Assembly (NCBI GenBank): GCA_963800255.1
Contig: CAWDAK010000010.1
Span: forward strand, 1 to 64,000
Reading direction: 5' to 3'
Source: DATFVA01 sp963800255
GTDB taxonomy: Bacteria; Bacteroidota; Ignavibacteria; Ignavibacteriales; Ignavibacteriaceae
Length of the DNA stretch: 64,000 bases
The stretch's first letter is position 1; every line of letters begins with the position of its first letter. The notes under the pieces were generated by a model. It was given only the letters and a program-made list of their open reading frames with translations, did no database searches and was not told the DNA's origin. Of this stretch, positions 1 through 9,297 are shown piece by piece. A program made the position numbers and the translations under genes.

Positions 1-2
1 AT

Positions 3-3000
3 ATTCACGGTTCAATAATATCACCAGATGGAGAAAAACCTGAACGTGAAAACTATGAACAAATAATTTTAGTAGAACGATTACGCAAAGCAGTTTCAGT
101 AATCAATCCTCACATTCCACAAGAAGCACAAGAACAGGCAATACAAAAAGTACTTCGCATCTATTCACCGGATCTTCTTCATAACAACGAAATATTTCAT
201 AAACCATTAGTTGAGAAAATAAAAATACCTTATCAGCAGGATGGATATGAAAGAAGTTACGAAGTTGCACTAATAGATTTTGATAATATCGAGAACAATC
301 AATTTCTTGTTGTTAATCAGTACACGATCTTAGAGAACAACGCAAAACAAAAGACCAGATATTTTACTTTTTGTAAATGGTATTCCATTAGTAGTTATAG
401 AATTAAAAAACGCGGCTGATGAAAATGCAACAATGGAATCTGCATTCAATCAAATACAAACTTACAAAGCTTTTATTCCAGGTTTGTTTACCTACAATGC
501 AATTTGTGTAATATCAGATGGATTAGAATGTAAAGCAGGAAGTGTTTCAGCAGGCATCAAACGCTTTATGGCATGGAAGAGTTCTGAAGGAGTTAAAGAA
601 GCTTCACGATTTACTCCACAGTTAGAAACTCTTATCAAGGGAATGCTTAATCCCAAAACACTTCTTGATATTGTAAGAAACTTTATTGTCTTCCAGAAAA
701 CAAAGAAAGAAGATGCTAAGACCGGCATAACACAAATCCACACAGAAAAAATATTAGCAGCTTATCATCAGTATTATGCAGTAAACAAAGCGGTGCAATC
801 AAGTATAAAAGCTTCGGATATAAGTGGTGATAAACGAGGCGGAGTTGTTTGGCATACTCAAGGTTCAGGTAAAAGCTTAAGTATGGTTTTCTATGCTGGC
901 AAACTTATTACTGCACCTGCTATGCAGAATCCAACAATAGTTGTTATAACAGATCGCAACGATCTTGATGATCAGTTGTTTGATACATTTGCATCTTCAA
1001 CACAATTACTAAGACAGGAACCTGTACAGGCTGAAAACAGAGAAAACTTAAAGAAACTGTTAAAAGTTGCCAGCGGTGGAATTGTATTTACTACTATTCA
1101 GAAGTTTCTGCCTGAAGTTGGTAAAGAAGAATATGACCAGCTATCAGACAGGAGAAACATAATTGTAATTGCAGATGAAGCTCACAGAACGCAATACGGA
1201 TTTGAAGCTTCGTTGAAAGATGTAAAGGATAAAGACAACAAAGAAGTTATTGGACAGCGTATAGCTTATGGTTTTGCAAAGTATATGCGTGATGCTCTGC
1301 CAAATGCCACCTACATTGGATTTACAGGAACTCCGATTGAAGGAACTGATGTAAACACTCCGCAGGTTTTTGGTAACTATGTTGATATTTATGATATAGC
1401 GAAGTCAGTGGAGGATGGGTCAACAGTTAGAATTTATTATGAAAGCAGGTTAGCAAAGGTAAACCTGGATGAAGAAGGCAGACGCCTAATAGATGAATTT
1501 GATAAAGAGCTTGAGCAGGATGAAGAGATAACAGATAAACAAAAAGCAAAAGCTAAATGGTCAAAGCTAGAAGCGATAGTTGGGAATGAACACAGATTAA
1601 ATAATCTGGCTAAAGACATTGTAAATCATTTTGAGCAGCGTCAAAAGGTTTTTGATGGTAAAGCAATGATCGTTGTAATGAGCAGAAGAATTGCTGTTGA
1701 TCTGTTTAATAAAATAGTTGAATTGAAACCTGAATGGGAAAATGACGATCTGGCAAAAGGGACTATAAAAGTTGTAATGACTGCAGCAAGTTCTGATGGT
1801 CCCGCTATGGCGAAACATCATACAACTAAACAACAGCGAAGAGATTTATCGGATAGGATGAAAGATCCAGCTGACCCATTAAAGATTGTTATTGTAATTG
1901 ATATGTGGCTAACAGGATTTGATGTTCCGTGCTCGCACACAATGTACATTGATAAGCCGATGCGCGGTCACAATTTGATGCAGGCAATTGCAAGAGTAAA
2001 TCGTGTGTACAAAGATAAGCCTGGTGGATTGGTTGTGGATTATCTGGGCATTGCAACTGATCTGAAGAAAGCGTTATCATTTTATTCTGATTCTGGCGGC
2101 AAAGGAGATCCTACTGAAGACATTGCACAAGCTGTTGAAGTAATGATGGAAAAGCTTGAGATAGTCCAGCAGATGTTTAATGAGGAAAGTAAAACTCAAA
2201 AAGATATTTTGGTTGAAGAACCGGCAGCTTATTATAAAGGACAGTATAGATTTAACTATAACCGTTTCTTTACGGGTGCACCAAATGAGAAACTTTCAAT
2301 TATCCTTCAGGCAGAAGAGCACATACTTGGTTTGCAGGATGGTAAACAAAGATTTATCAGAGAAGTAGCACTGCTTAGTCAAGCATTTGCACTGTCAATG
2401 CCTCATCCACAAGCGATGGAAATAAAAGAGGAAGTTGCATTTTCCCAGGCGGTTAAATCAAGATTAGTAAAGTTTGATGCTGTTGACAGCAAGGGAAGAT
2501 CTTCAGCAGATATTGATACTGCAATAAAGATGATTGTTGACCATGCTATAAGTTCAGATAAAGTTGTAGATATTTTTGAAGCAGCAGGAATTGAAAAACC
2601 AGATCTTGCAATATTATCGGATGAGTTCTTGCTGGAAGTGCAGGGAATGACTCATAAGAATCTTGCTATAGAGTTGTTAAAGAAAATATTGAATGATGAA
2701 ATTAAATACAGGTTAAAAACTAATCTAGTAAAGAGTAAAAAGTTTTTAGAGATGCTCGAAACTGCAATCAAGAAATATCAGAATAATTTATTAACAACTG
2801 CTCAGATTATTGAAGAACTAATCAGAATTGCAAAGGAAGTTAAGGACTCAGATGATGATGCTAAACGACTTGGATTATCCCAGGATGAATTAGCGTTTTA
2901 CGATGCATTGGAAACAAATGACAGCGCTGTAAAAGTATTGGGTGATGAAACACTAAAGATAATTGCAAAAGAGATTGCAGATAAAGTTAAACGCAATGCC

Positions 3001-3159
3001 ACAATTGATTGGACTATCCGTGAAAGTGCCAGAGCAAAGTTAATGGTGCTTGTAAGACGTACGCTAACAAAATATGGTTATCCGCCAGATAAACAGCAGA
3101 AAGCAATTGATACCGTCCTTAAACAAGCTGAATTGATTGCGGATGAGGTGGTGGGGTAA
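3..3159 (+). CDS. hsdR: Type I restriction enzyme R subunit, 5'-partial and frameshifted
   Basis: This is the motor/nuclease subunit of a type I restriction-modification complex, which translocates DNA using ATP and cuts at a distance. Bases 3-341 read in one frame and 346-3159 in the next. Deleting one A from the AAAA run at 344-347 gives a continuous ENNANKRPDILLFVNG, the canonical HsdR N-terminal nuclease region (RPD followed by IELK, a PD-(D/E)xK site). Downstream are Walker A (QGSGKSLSM, near 860), the DEAH box (IADEAHR, near 1170), TGTPIEG (near 1325) and a helicase C half (TGFDVP, IARVNR). The 5' end lies outside the window, and no hsdM or hsdS is visible. As read, the nuclease domain is separated from the motor, so the enzyme is probably inactive unless the extra A is a sequencing error. 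Family assignment is very firm; functional status is open. Confidence 0.93.
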
Positions 3160-3340
3160 TTAAAATTTGTCTGTAAAATAATTTTAAGTGTTCCTATTAA
3201 GGCCCCGCGATAAATAAATAAGGCAAATGCTCCGTGAGAATCTTTCGGCTCCGTTGTAGTTTCATTCGGCAGTCTTGTTTTGGGCTGCGGGTTAAGTACG
3301 ACGTCGTTAGCTACTAAAAGTAACTTTATGAAGTATTGAT

Positions 3341-3796
3341 ATGGGAAATGTTAAAAGAAATGACCTCTGTCCTTGTGGATCGGGAAAGAAATATAAGAAT
3401 TGTTGCTACCAAAAAATGTATAAAGAAATTCCTGCTGACAAAAAGATTGTTGATTTTAAATTAGATGATGGCTTAAAAACTTCTAAACAAATAGCATCAA
3501 TCGATTCAATTCCAAAATACAATATAAATGCACTTGTGCCAAATATTTCAGTAGAACAAATGATGGATTTATGTTTAGATGAAATATATGAAACTTTAAA
3601 AAAGGAAAAAGTAGGAATGCTTGTTGATCTGGTGGATAAAGTAATTCAGGAAATGGATATTATTCCGATTTTTACTTATAGACAAATATCCAAACGGATG
3701 AATGTTGATAGAAGGTTTGAAATATTTCAAAGTCAGGTTTGCAGTCTGAAAGGAACAAATCCAGTTGAATTAATTGAGAAAAAATTAAGAAGATAA
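3341..3796 (+). CDS. SEC-C metal-binding motif protein
   Basis: A 151-residue protein. Residues about 6-23 form a SEC-C zinc-binding motif (NDLCPCGSGKKYKNCC), the module also found at the C terminus of SecA and in many stand-alone proteins. The rest (about 30-151) is acidic/lysine-rich, predicted soluble, and shows no domain I recognise. The ATG at 3341 puts the SEC-C motif right at the N terminus, as in other small SEC-C proteins. It lies 180 bp downstream of hsdR with no obvious promoter or terminator between them. The next block downstream is pseudogene debris. The function beyond metal binding is unknown. Confidence 0.8.
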   Translation: MGNVKRNDLCPCGSGKKYKNCCYQKMYKEIPADKKIVDFKLDDGLKTSKQIASIDSIPKYNINALVPNISVEQMMDLCLDEIYETLKKEKVGMLVDLVDKVIQEMDIIPIFTYRQISKRMNVDRRFEIFQSQVCSLKGTNPVELIEKKLRR

Positions 3797-3833
3797 ATAT
3801 AGTTGTAAAAAAGAGATTACAATGGAAATAAAT

Positions 3834-4145
3834 AATGAATTTTGCAAAGTCATGAATGTTTTGCTCAACACTGGCTTTTTCCAAAGCACTCATATAATCA
3901 GTACGTCTTTCTAAAGTAATAATGGTCCAGGGGAAACCTCCAGATGCCAGCATTACATTCATAAGAAATCTACCTATTCTTCCGTTTTCATTATCTTTTC
4001 CATTTCCATCCGGATTCCATTTTCCACCAATTACACGTTCAATTAATTCTGATGTTACTCTGTAACCTTCGATAGATAATGAATGGTATGCATCAGTTTT
4101 ATAATTATCATCAACAAGTTTGAAATAAGATGCTTTATCTTTGGG
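3834..4145 (-). pseudogene. Fic/DOC family protein remnant with internal deletion
   Basis: Reading the minus strand from 4145 gives PKDKASYFKLVDDNY, then YHSLSIEGYRVT, then ELIERVIGGKWNPDGNGKDNE joined directly to NGRIGRFLMNVMLASGG and ending ASVEQNIHDFAKFI. These are blocks of a long Fic (AMP-transferase) family. The middle, more than 100 residues including the HxFx(D/E)GNG start of the active-site loop, is missing: the GKWNPD block normally lies far upstream of NGRIGRF. The SxxxEG inhibitory motif (SLSIEG) remains. A stop just 5' of PKDK and loss of the C-terminal end after KFI show truncation on both sides. Fic genes often sit in type I restriction loci, which fits hsdR next door. It cannot make an active Fic enzyme. 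Confidence 0.82.
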
Positions 4146-4362
4146 AATACTTCAACTACTACTTCAGTTACTACTTCAACAATCGATCCTTAAGTGAAGT
4201 AGTGCAAATTGTGGAGAAGCTTTGATATTATTTTTGCATAGTAGTAAATCAAACGGACACTAATCTTGCAACTATTTTAACCTGGAATCTGTTAATCTTG
4301 TGTGGCACTTTTTTTACTGATATTTGTCACATTTTTTTCAGTCAACAAATTGAATTTTATAA
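4146..4362. other. Gene-free spacer
   Basis: An AT-rich spacer between the broken 5' end of the fic remnant and the TspO-like gene. It contains a run of near-repeats of CTACTTCA (4152-4178). I see no ORF with family resemblance, no hairpin terminator and no recognisable promoter. Confidence 0.4.
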
Positions 4363-5160
4363 ATGATGAAAAAGAAGACCTTAGTAATTCTTAATACGAT
4401 AACTTTAGTTGCAGTATTATTCATAAATTATTTGGCGGCTAGCGGTGGGATAAATAACCAAACTGTAGGAGAAATTAGCAGCCGTTACGAAACGTTATTC
4501 ACACCTGAAGGATATGCCTTTTCTATTTGGGGAATAATTTATTTCGGTCTGATATTATTTACCGGATTCCAATGGTCTGCTCTCATCAGAAAAAATGACC
4601 TCGAGATTATTGATAAAACCGGTTTCTATTTTATCGTTACGAACCTTGCAAATACAGGATGGATATTCCTCTGGCTTTTCGAATATACCGGTTTATCTGT
4701 AATTGCGATGATCATTCTCTTCTTAACCCTGATAAAAATTATTAAGCAGTTTGATATGGAAATATGGGACGCTCCTGTAAGGATAATATTTTTTGTCTGG
4801 TGGCCATTTGCAATTTACTTTGGATGGATAATTACTGCTTTAGCAGCGAACATTGCTGCCTATTTTACTTATATCGGATGGAAAGGCTCGCCTCTTAATC
4901 CGGAAATCTGGACGATCATTTTAATAGTTCTTGCCGCAGTAATTTATATCATATTAATTTTTAAGAGAAATTTGAGAGAATCTGCTGCCGTTGGAGTCTG
5001 GGCATTAATAGCAATTGCTGTAAAGCAGGGTACTGAAAAAATGGAAATAACATTGGCTGCAATTTTGGCTGCGGCTGTTATCTTGGTTTTTATTCTTTAC
5101 CATGGATTTAAAAACCGGGAAACCGCTCCAATTAAGAAATTGATGCGGGGAGAATTTTAA
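4363..5160 (+). CDS. TspO/MBR-related (tryptophan-rich sensory-like) membrane protein
   Basis: A 265-residue polytopic membrane protein with about seven to eight hydrophobic segments. The YAFSIWGIIYFG segment near residues 50-62 and the tryptophans in later helices (FVWWPFAIYFGW, YIGWKGSP) match the long bacterial relatives of TspO/MBR, annotated as tryptophan-rich sensory protein, which are larger than the classic 160-residue TspO. Classic TspO binds tetrapyrroles; whether this longer form does is not established here. Start: two ATGs in tandem (4363, 4366) and no clear Shine-Dalgarno. It stands alone on the plus strand between pseudogene debris and a minus-strand gene. Confidence 0.62.
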   Translation: MMKKKTLVILNTITLVAVLFINYLAASGGINNQTVGEISSRYETLFTPEGYAFSIWGIIYFGLILFTGFQWSALIRKNDLEIIDKTGFYFIVTNLANTGWIFLWLFEYTGLSVIAMIILFLTLIKIIKQFDMEIWDAPVRIIFFVWWPFAIYFGWIITALAANIAAYFTYIGWKGSPLNPEIWTIILIVLAAVIYIILIFKRNLRESAAVGVWALIAIAVKQGTEKMEITLAAILAAAVILVFILYHGFKNRETAPIKKLMRGEF

Positions 5161-5325
5161 TTTATGGTATGCTTGCTTCGGGGGCTTTGGAGAAGTGAGG
5201 GTATCGTATTAAATAATGGATAGTATAGGGTATTTATTCCTAATAGTTGCGTTTTTGCATAAATAAGTTGATAGGGATATATAAGGAGTCCAAAGAGATG
5301 TACAAACCCTATCTAAGTATATCTT

Positions 5326-5775
5326 TTATTCAATTGGGCCGTAAGAATGTTCTGTAAATCTTTTCCAGCCTTTTTTGTTTTTTGATTCAACAGCCCAGTT
5401 AAATCCGCCTTTCGTGTTTGGCCAGTAAATCATTCTTGCTATACCTGCTGGCATTTTTGCTTCAAATGCTATTGATTGTGGATTTACGTCACTACCATCT
5501 GCAATTGTTCCTTCTGACCTCTTCCCATCGGAGGTAAATGACCAGAAGGAAAGTTTATCATTTTTTATACCGAATATTGCTATCTCTTCATATACCCCTT
5601 TTACAAATTCCCATCTGGCTGTAAGTTGAATATATTTACCATTAAGGACGGGAATAAATGTTCTTGAACAACTTACTTTTCCCATTGGTGTTTCTGCATT
5701 TGCCTGCCATGATCCCAATAATGGTCTGAGTACTCCTAACTTACCAGCACCTTTTTTCCAAAGATTTTTTTTCAT
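5326..5775 (-). CDS. Lipocalin-like beta-barrel protein (DUF1579-like)
   Basis: A 149-residue protein without a clear signal peptide. The pattern LRPLLGSWQ ... FIPVLNGKYIQL ... WEF ... GIKNDKLSFWSFTSDG ... MIYWPNTKGGFNW resembles small lipocalin-like barrels of the DUF1579 or heme-binding-barrel type: LxGxW opening, PxLNGxxI, then alternating strands. No catalytic residues are evident. A broken relative of the same general pattern (LIGNWN ... PILDG) lies about 300 bp away on the same strand. The exact family is uncertain. Confidence 0.5.
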   Translation of the reverse strand: MKKNLWKKGAGKLGVLRPLLGSWQANAETPMGKVSCSRTFIPVLNGKYIQLTARWEFVKGVYEEIAIFGIKNDKLSFWSFTSDGKRSEGTIADGSDVNPQSIAFEAKMPAGIARMIYWPNTKGGFNWAVESKNKKGWKRFTEHSYGPIE

Positions 5776-5851
5776 ATAGACCCATTTGATATAAATCAGA
5801 TTAATGGTTTATTATTTTAAGAGATTTTTACCTGTCTGCCATTACCTATTG

Positions 5852-5870
5852 CCCACCCGCCTGTGGTGGG
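5852..5870. repeat. Short GC-rich hairpin
   Basis: CCCACC-N7-GGTGGG inverted repeat in an otherwise AT-rich spacer (5776-6022). There is no T-run, so it is not a clear terminator. It may be a small dispersed palindrome. Confidence 0.35.
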
Positions 5871-6000
5871 TAAAGAGTTGCCGCGTTTATATTCACTGAA
5901 AGATCGGGTAATGCGCGTTCACGGAAAAACTTCATCTAGTTGCTTATCGTTTCTTCGCTATTTTTGTAAACATAAGAAGGGGAAAGGATTAACTCAAGAA

Positions 6001-6295
6001 GGCAAGGTACAATCCTTTGGAGTTAAATTTTCTCGGTAATGAGCTCCCCAATGAATTTTGTAAAGTCATTAATGTTTTGCTCAACACCGTCAAGGATAGG
6101 CGATACAACAGTGGATGCCTTAAGTTCAATCCAGTCCCCATCCTCTTTAATAATTTTCTCTTGAATATTCCAGTTTCCAATCAAGAAATCTAACTGATGA
6201 GAGGGATCATTATCGGCGGAAATTGAATCCGCAGATGGAGACGAATATGAAATGCTGAAAAGAAGCACTAGTAATATATCGTGATGTCACTTAAT
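6001..6295 (-). pseudogene. Chimeric fragment: lipocalin-like N-terminus joined to a Fic tail
   Basis: The minus strand reads a hydrophobic, signal-like start (ILLVLLFSISYSSPSAD), then SHQLDFLIGNWNIQEKI and STVVSPILDG, the opening of a lipocalin-like/DUF1579-type domain. It then switches at once to VEQNINDFTKFIGELI, the C-terminal end of Fic proteins. Bases 6050-6087 match 3834-3871 (end of the fic remnant) at 36 of 38 positions. The protein would be only about 80-90 residues, with the barrel cut after its second strand, so I read it as a recombination product rather than a working gene. No good start codon with Shine-Dalgarno is visible. Confidence 0.66.
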
Positions 6296-6351
6296 AGGTT
6301 TCCTGAGAACTATAATATAAGTAACAAGATAATAATCAGGATAAAAATACC

Positions 6352-8886
6352 ATGAAAAAATTCCAACTTATCACCAACAACTCAACACTAAGAAACAAGC
6401 CAATGATCATCAAACGACTTTTCCTTCAACTTTTCATCGCCAGTTTTGCTTTTATCGCTCTGAGTGGATCGGTGTCCACCGTCTTCGCCCAGGACTGGTC
6501 CCAGCAGGCGGCCCGGCCCACCGGCTGGGATCTCGACGGCGTTGCATTCCTGTCGCCCACGGATGGGTTCATCTGCGGCGAGGATCGCATCCTCCAGCGT
6601 ACCACCGACGGCGGTGCAACCTGGGAGCAGGTCAACGGTGTAACCCGCGACCGGCTCTTCTTTGAGCAGGAATTTCATGGTCTTGCATTCGCTGACTCGC
6701 AGCACGGCTGGGCAGTTGGCAACACCAACTATCGCACGACGGATGGCGGCGAAACCTGGCAGGAGATGGCTTCGGCGGGCGGCAACAACAAACAGATCCA
6801 CCCCATCACCGCAGACGTAGTCTATCTCAATTCAACCTGGCAGCTGCAGAAGACGACTGACGGCGGCACCAGCTGGTTTCCTGTTTTCCCTACGAGTGGC
6901 ATTGACCGTGTGAACGCGATGGACTGGTGGGATGGCGACCTCGGCGCGTTCTGGGGTGGAGGTGATACACCCGGCAGCGAGAGTGGTTTGAGGCTGACGA
7001 CCGACGGGGGGCAGAACTGGGATCTTGTGCACCCGGGCATCGCTAATGATGTCACCTTCGTGACAGCCAACGTATTGCTCTGGCACGACAGCTTCGGCCT
7101 AACGCTCTACCGCTCTGATGACCTTGGTCTGACCGCATCCCCGGTGCTCTCGCTTATCGATCTGCCAGTTGAGGTCATCCATCACCTGCCCGACGGGAGG
7201 GTTCTGGTCATCGACGCTGCAGTCCGAATGTGGATGAGCGAGGACGAAGGCCTGACCTGGAACCAGGTCCACGGGAAACTCGGTGCCCGCGGGCTCCAGT
7301 ATCCCGGCATCCACTTCTACGATAACCTCAACGGATGGTTCGTTACCGAGGACGGTCTGATGCTGCAGACCACCGACGGCGGCTACACCTGGATGCAGCG
7401 CCAGAGCGGCATCGGGGCCTCGCTGGAAGACGTTATTATGGCACCTGACGGTCGGGGCGTCGCCGTAGGCGAGAACGGCGCAGTGCTGGTTACAGACGAT
7501 TTCGGCGGACAGTGGCGGCTACGGCCTATCCTCCAGGGTCCCGGCGGTGTGTCCACCGATATGGTCGACCTCGCTCAGGCCGGCCCAAGTCTGTTCGCTG
7601 CCAGTGAGCCCGGCCTGGTCTATCGCAGCGAAGACTTCGGTGAAACCTGGACATTGCTTGAAGGCAGTCCGTACTTCCCGAACAGCATCATGCACGTACT
7701 CGACTTTCCTGCCGACCAGACAGGCTATATGTTTGGCCGCTCTTATGACTACGGGCTGATCTACCGGACCCTCGACGGTGGCGAAACCTGGCAGACTATG
7801 ATGGCGGCGAGTGACCAGGAAGCGCTTCAGCTTGACGCCGAGATGTTCAATGTGGAAAACGGCGTATCGGTCGGCACGCAGAATTCCTGCTTCTTCACAT
7901 CGGACGGCTGGCAGACGTGGACCCGTCACGAGATCACATTCGGCACCGCCTGGCAATCCCTTGGCTTTGCCAACCACCAGGTTGGCTGGGTGGGCAGCTA
8001 CTACGGCCAGGTAGCCTATACAACCAACGGCGGACTCACATGGGCTGAAGTATACCTCCCCGGAGTAACAGCCAACGACATTATTATGGCCATCGATGCT
8101 AAGAGTGAAACCGAGGTGTACATCCTTGCTTCGGGTCCGGATCAGGTGCGCGTCTACGAGAGCTTCGACGGTGGCCTGTCGTGGCAGGTTTCCGCGCCGG
8201 GATTGCAGAATCCCGACTCCGGCCCGAGTTATACCAATAACTTCTTCGTGACCAACAGCGGCGACATCTGGACAGTAGGATACCTCGGATTTATATTGGC
8301 ACGGCAAGGAATAGTTCCTGTTGAACTTGTATCTTTTAAAACAAACATAATCGATAACAAAGTATATCTTAACTGGGAAACATCCACAGAAACCAACAAC
8401 AAAGGTTTTGAGGTTCAGAGAGGTTCTGGTCATAATCAGTTTGAAAAGATTGGCTTTATTCAGGGTAACGGTACAACAACTGAAGCGCAGCAATATTCAT
8501 TTATCGATCAGATTAGTTCAGGAACATATTATTACAGATTAAAACAAGTTGATTTCAACGGTGTATTTGAATATTCAAATATCGTAGAAGTTGAATTAGG
8601 ATTGCCATCTGAATATGCGTTAAACCAGAATTACCCAAATCCATTTAATCCAACTACAAGAATAAGTTTTACTCTTTCAACGGATTCAAAAGTATTAATA
8701 AAAGTTTACAATATGTTAGGCGAAGAAGTTCAAACATTGCTAAACAAAGATTTATCAGAAGGAAATCATCAAATAGATTTCAATGCAATTAACTTAAGTG
8801 GTGGTGTCTACATCTATACAATAAACGCAACCGGAGTTTATGGCTCAAACTTTATCGATTCTAAGAAGATGATGCTTTTGAAATAA
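6352..8886 (+). CDS. Secreted YCF48-type beta-propeller with T9SS sorting tail, GC-rich insert
   Basis: An 844-residue exported protein. A signal peptide lies at about residues 18-46 (IIKRLFLQLFIASFAF ... VFAQ). The ATG at 6403 would start directly at it and is a credible alternative start. Residues about 47-645 hold around a dozen Asp-box/YCF48 repeats (TTDGGATW, TTDGGETW, TTDGGYTW), expected to fold as one or two beta-propellers. Residues about 650-755 are an FN3-like module (VPVELVSF ... YRLKQVDFNG), and 760-844 form the type IX secretion tail (NQNYPNPFNPTT ... KKMMLLK). Composition is odd: the propeller part is very GC-rich (45 of 60 bases G/C at 6481-6540), while the tail is AT-rich like its neighbours (21 of 60 at 8581-8640). 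The propeller therefore looks acquired from a GC-rich source and joined to native export modules. Its ligand is unknown. Confidence 0.85.
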   Translation: MKKFQLITNNSTLRNKPMIIKRLFLQLFIASFAFIALSGSVSTVFAQDWSQQAARPTGWDLDGVAFLSPTDGFICGEDRILQRTTDGGATWEQVNGVTRDRLFFEQEFHGLAFADSQHGWAVGNTNYRTTDGGETWQEMASAGGNNKQIHPITADVVYLNSTWQLQKTTDGGTSWFPVFPTSGIDRVNAMDWWDGDLGAFWGGGDTPGSESGLRLTTDGGQNWDLVHPGIANDVTFVTANVLLWHDSFGLTLYRSDDLGLTASPVLSLIDLPVEVIHHLPDGRVLVIDAAVRMWMSEDEGLTWNQVHGKLGARGLQYPGIHFYDNLNGWFVTEDGLMLQTTDGGYTWMQRQSGIGASLEDVIMAPDGRGVAVGENGAVLVTDDFGGQWRLRPILQGPGGVSTDMVDLAQAGPSLFAASEPGLVYRSEDFGETWTLLEGSPYFPNSIMHVLDFPADQTGYMFGRSYDYGLIYRTLDGGETWQTMMAASDQEALQLDAEMFNVENGVSVGTQNSCFFTSDGWQTWTRHEITFGTAWQSLGFANHQVGWVGSYYGQVAYTTNGGLTWAEVYLPGVTANDIIMAIDAKSETEVYILASGPDQVRVYESFDGGLSWQVSAPGLQNPDSGPSYTNNFFVTNSGDIWTVGYLGFILARQGIVPVELVSFKTNIIDNKVYLNWETSTETNNKGFEVQRGSGHNQFEKIGFIQGNGTTTEAQQYSFIDQISSGTYYYRLKQVDFNGVFEYSNIVEVELGLPSEYALNQNYPNPFNPTTRISFTLSTDSKVLIKVYNMLGEEVQTLLNKDLSEGNHQIDFNAINLSGGVYIYTINATGVYGSNFIDSKKMMLLK

Positions 8887-9297
8887 TGTCATTCGGCACC
8901 TACAAAATGGATGGCTATAGAACTCACAAAAGCTTAAAGAATGATAACGGTGAAATAGAGATAACCCAATGTCATCGCTGTGACATACAACAACGAACCT
9001 TGATTCATGAAAATTAACCTCGGTTTTTTCTTGATTTTATCTTCATAAAACGTAAGTTCATAATAAAGAAATTATCTTCCTTATTAATACAAACCTAAGC
9101 CATTAGTCTGTATTAATTACCTATTCGCTTCTTATACTCTGCTGAACTTCTTCTCTAGTTTTTTTTCCTGACATAGCTGACATAAATAATTGTTTTTAAT
9201 TATTTACAGGAGGGTCATATGAATACAAGTTAATTTTTTCTTATCGATCAGATTTGATGGTAACGAATTTGATAATTATATATTTGGAGGTAAGGAA
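8887..9297. other. Long intergenic region with possible regulatory site
   Basis: 411 bp without a gene-length ORF. It contains a perfect ATGTCA-N6-TGACAT inverted repeat at 8969-8986, a shape typical of dimeric regulator sites (Crp/Fnr-like spacing), though no regulator is implicated. It also has a four-codon ORF with a strong Shine-Dalgarno at 9219. The Shine-Dalgarno of the next gene (TTGGAGG, near 9283) is clear. No terminator for the upstream gene is evident. Confidence 0.4.
9219..9233 (+). other. Four-codon mini-ORF (MNTS) with strong Shine-Dalgarno
   Basis: AGGAGGG at 9208-9214 is followed at 4-nt spacing by ATG AAT ACA AGT TAA, 65 nt before the ScyD/E-like gene. It could be a minimal leader ORF, or the relic start of a lost gene. 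It is far too short to assign. Confidence 0.25.

Noticed and set aside
3160..3340. tRNA-like or structured RNA in the GC-richer spacer after hsdR
   Set aside because: No cloverleaf or conserved T-loop sequence could be built by eye.
6388..6801. A 137-codon minus-strand open frame at the GC-rich boundary
   Set aside because: Shadow of the propeller gene; no domain pattern and no ribosome binding site.
7519..8493. A 324-codon minus-strand open frame opposite the GC-rich propeller gene
   Set aside because: High GC content leaves few stop codons on the opposite strand. The plus strand carries clear Asp-box repeats and export signals, and the minus reading shows no family pattern.
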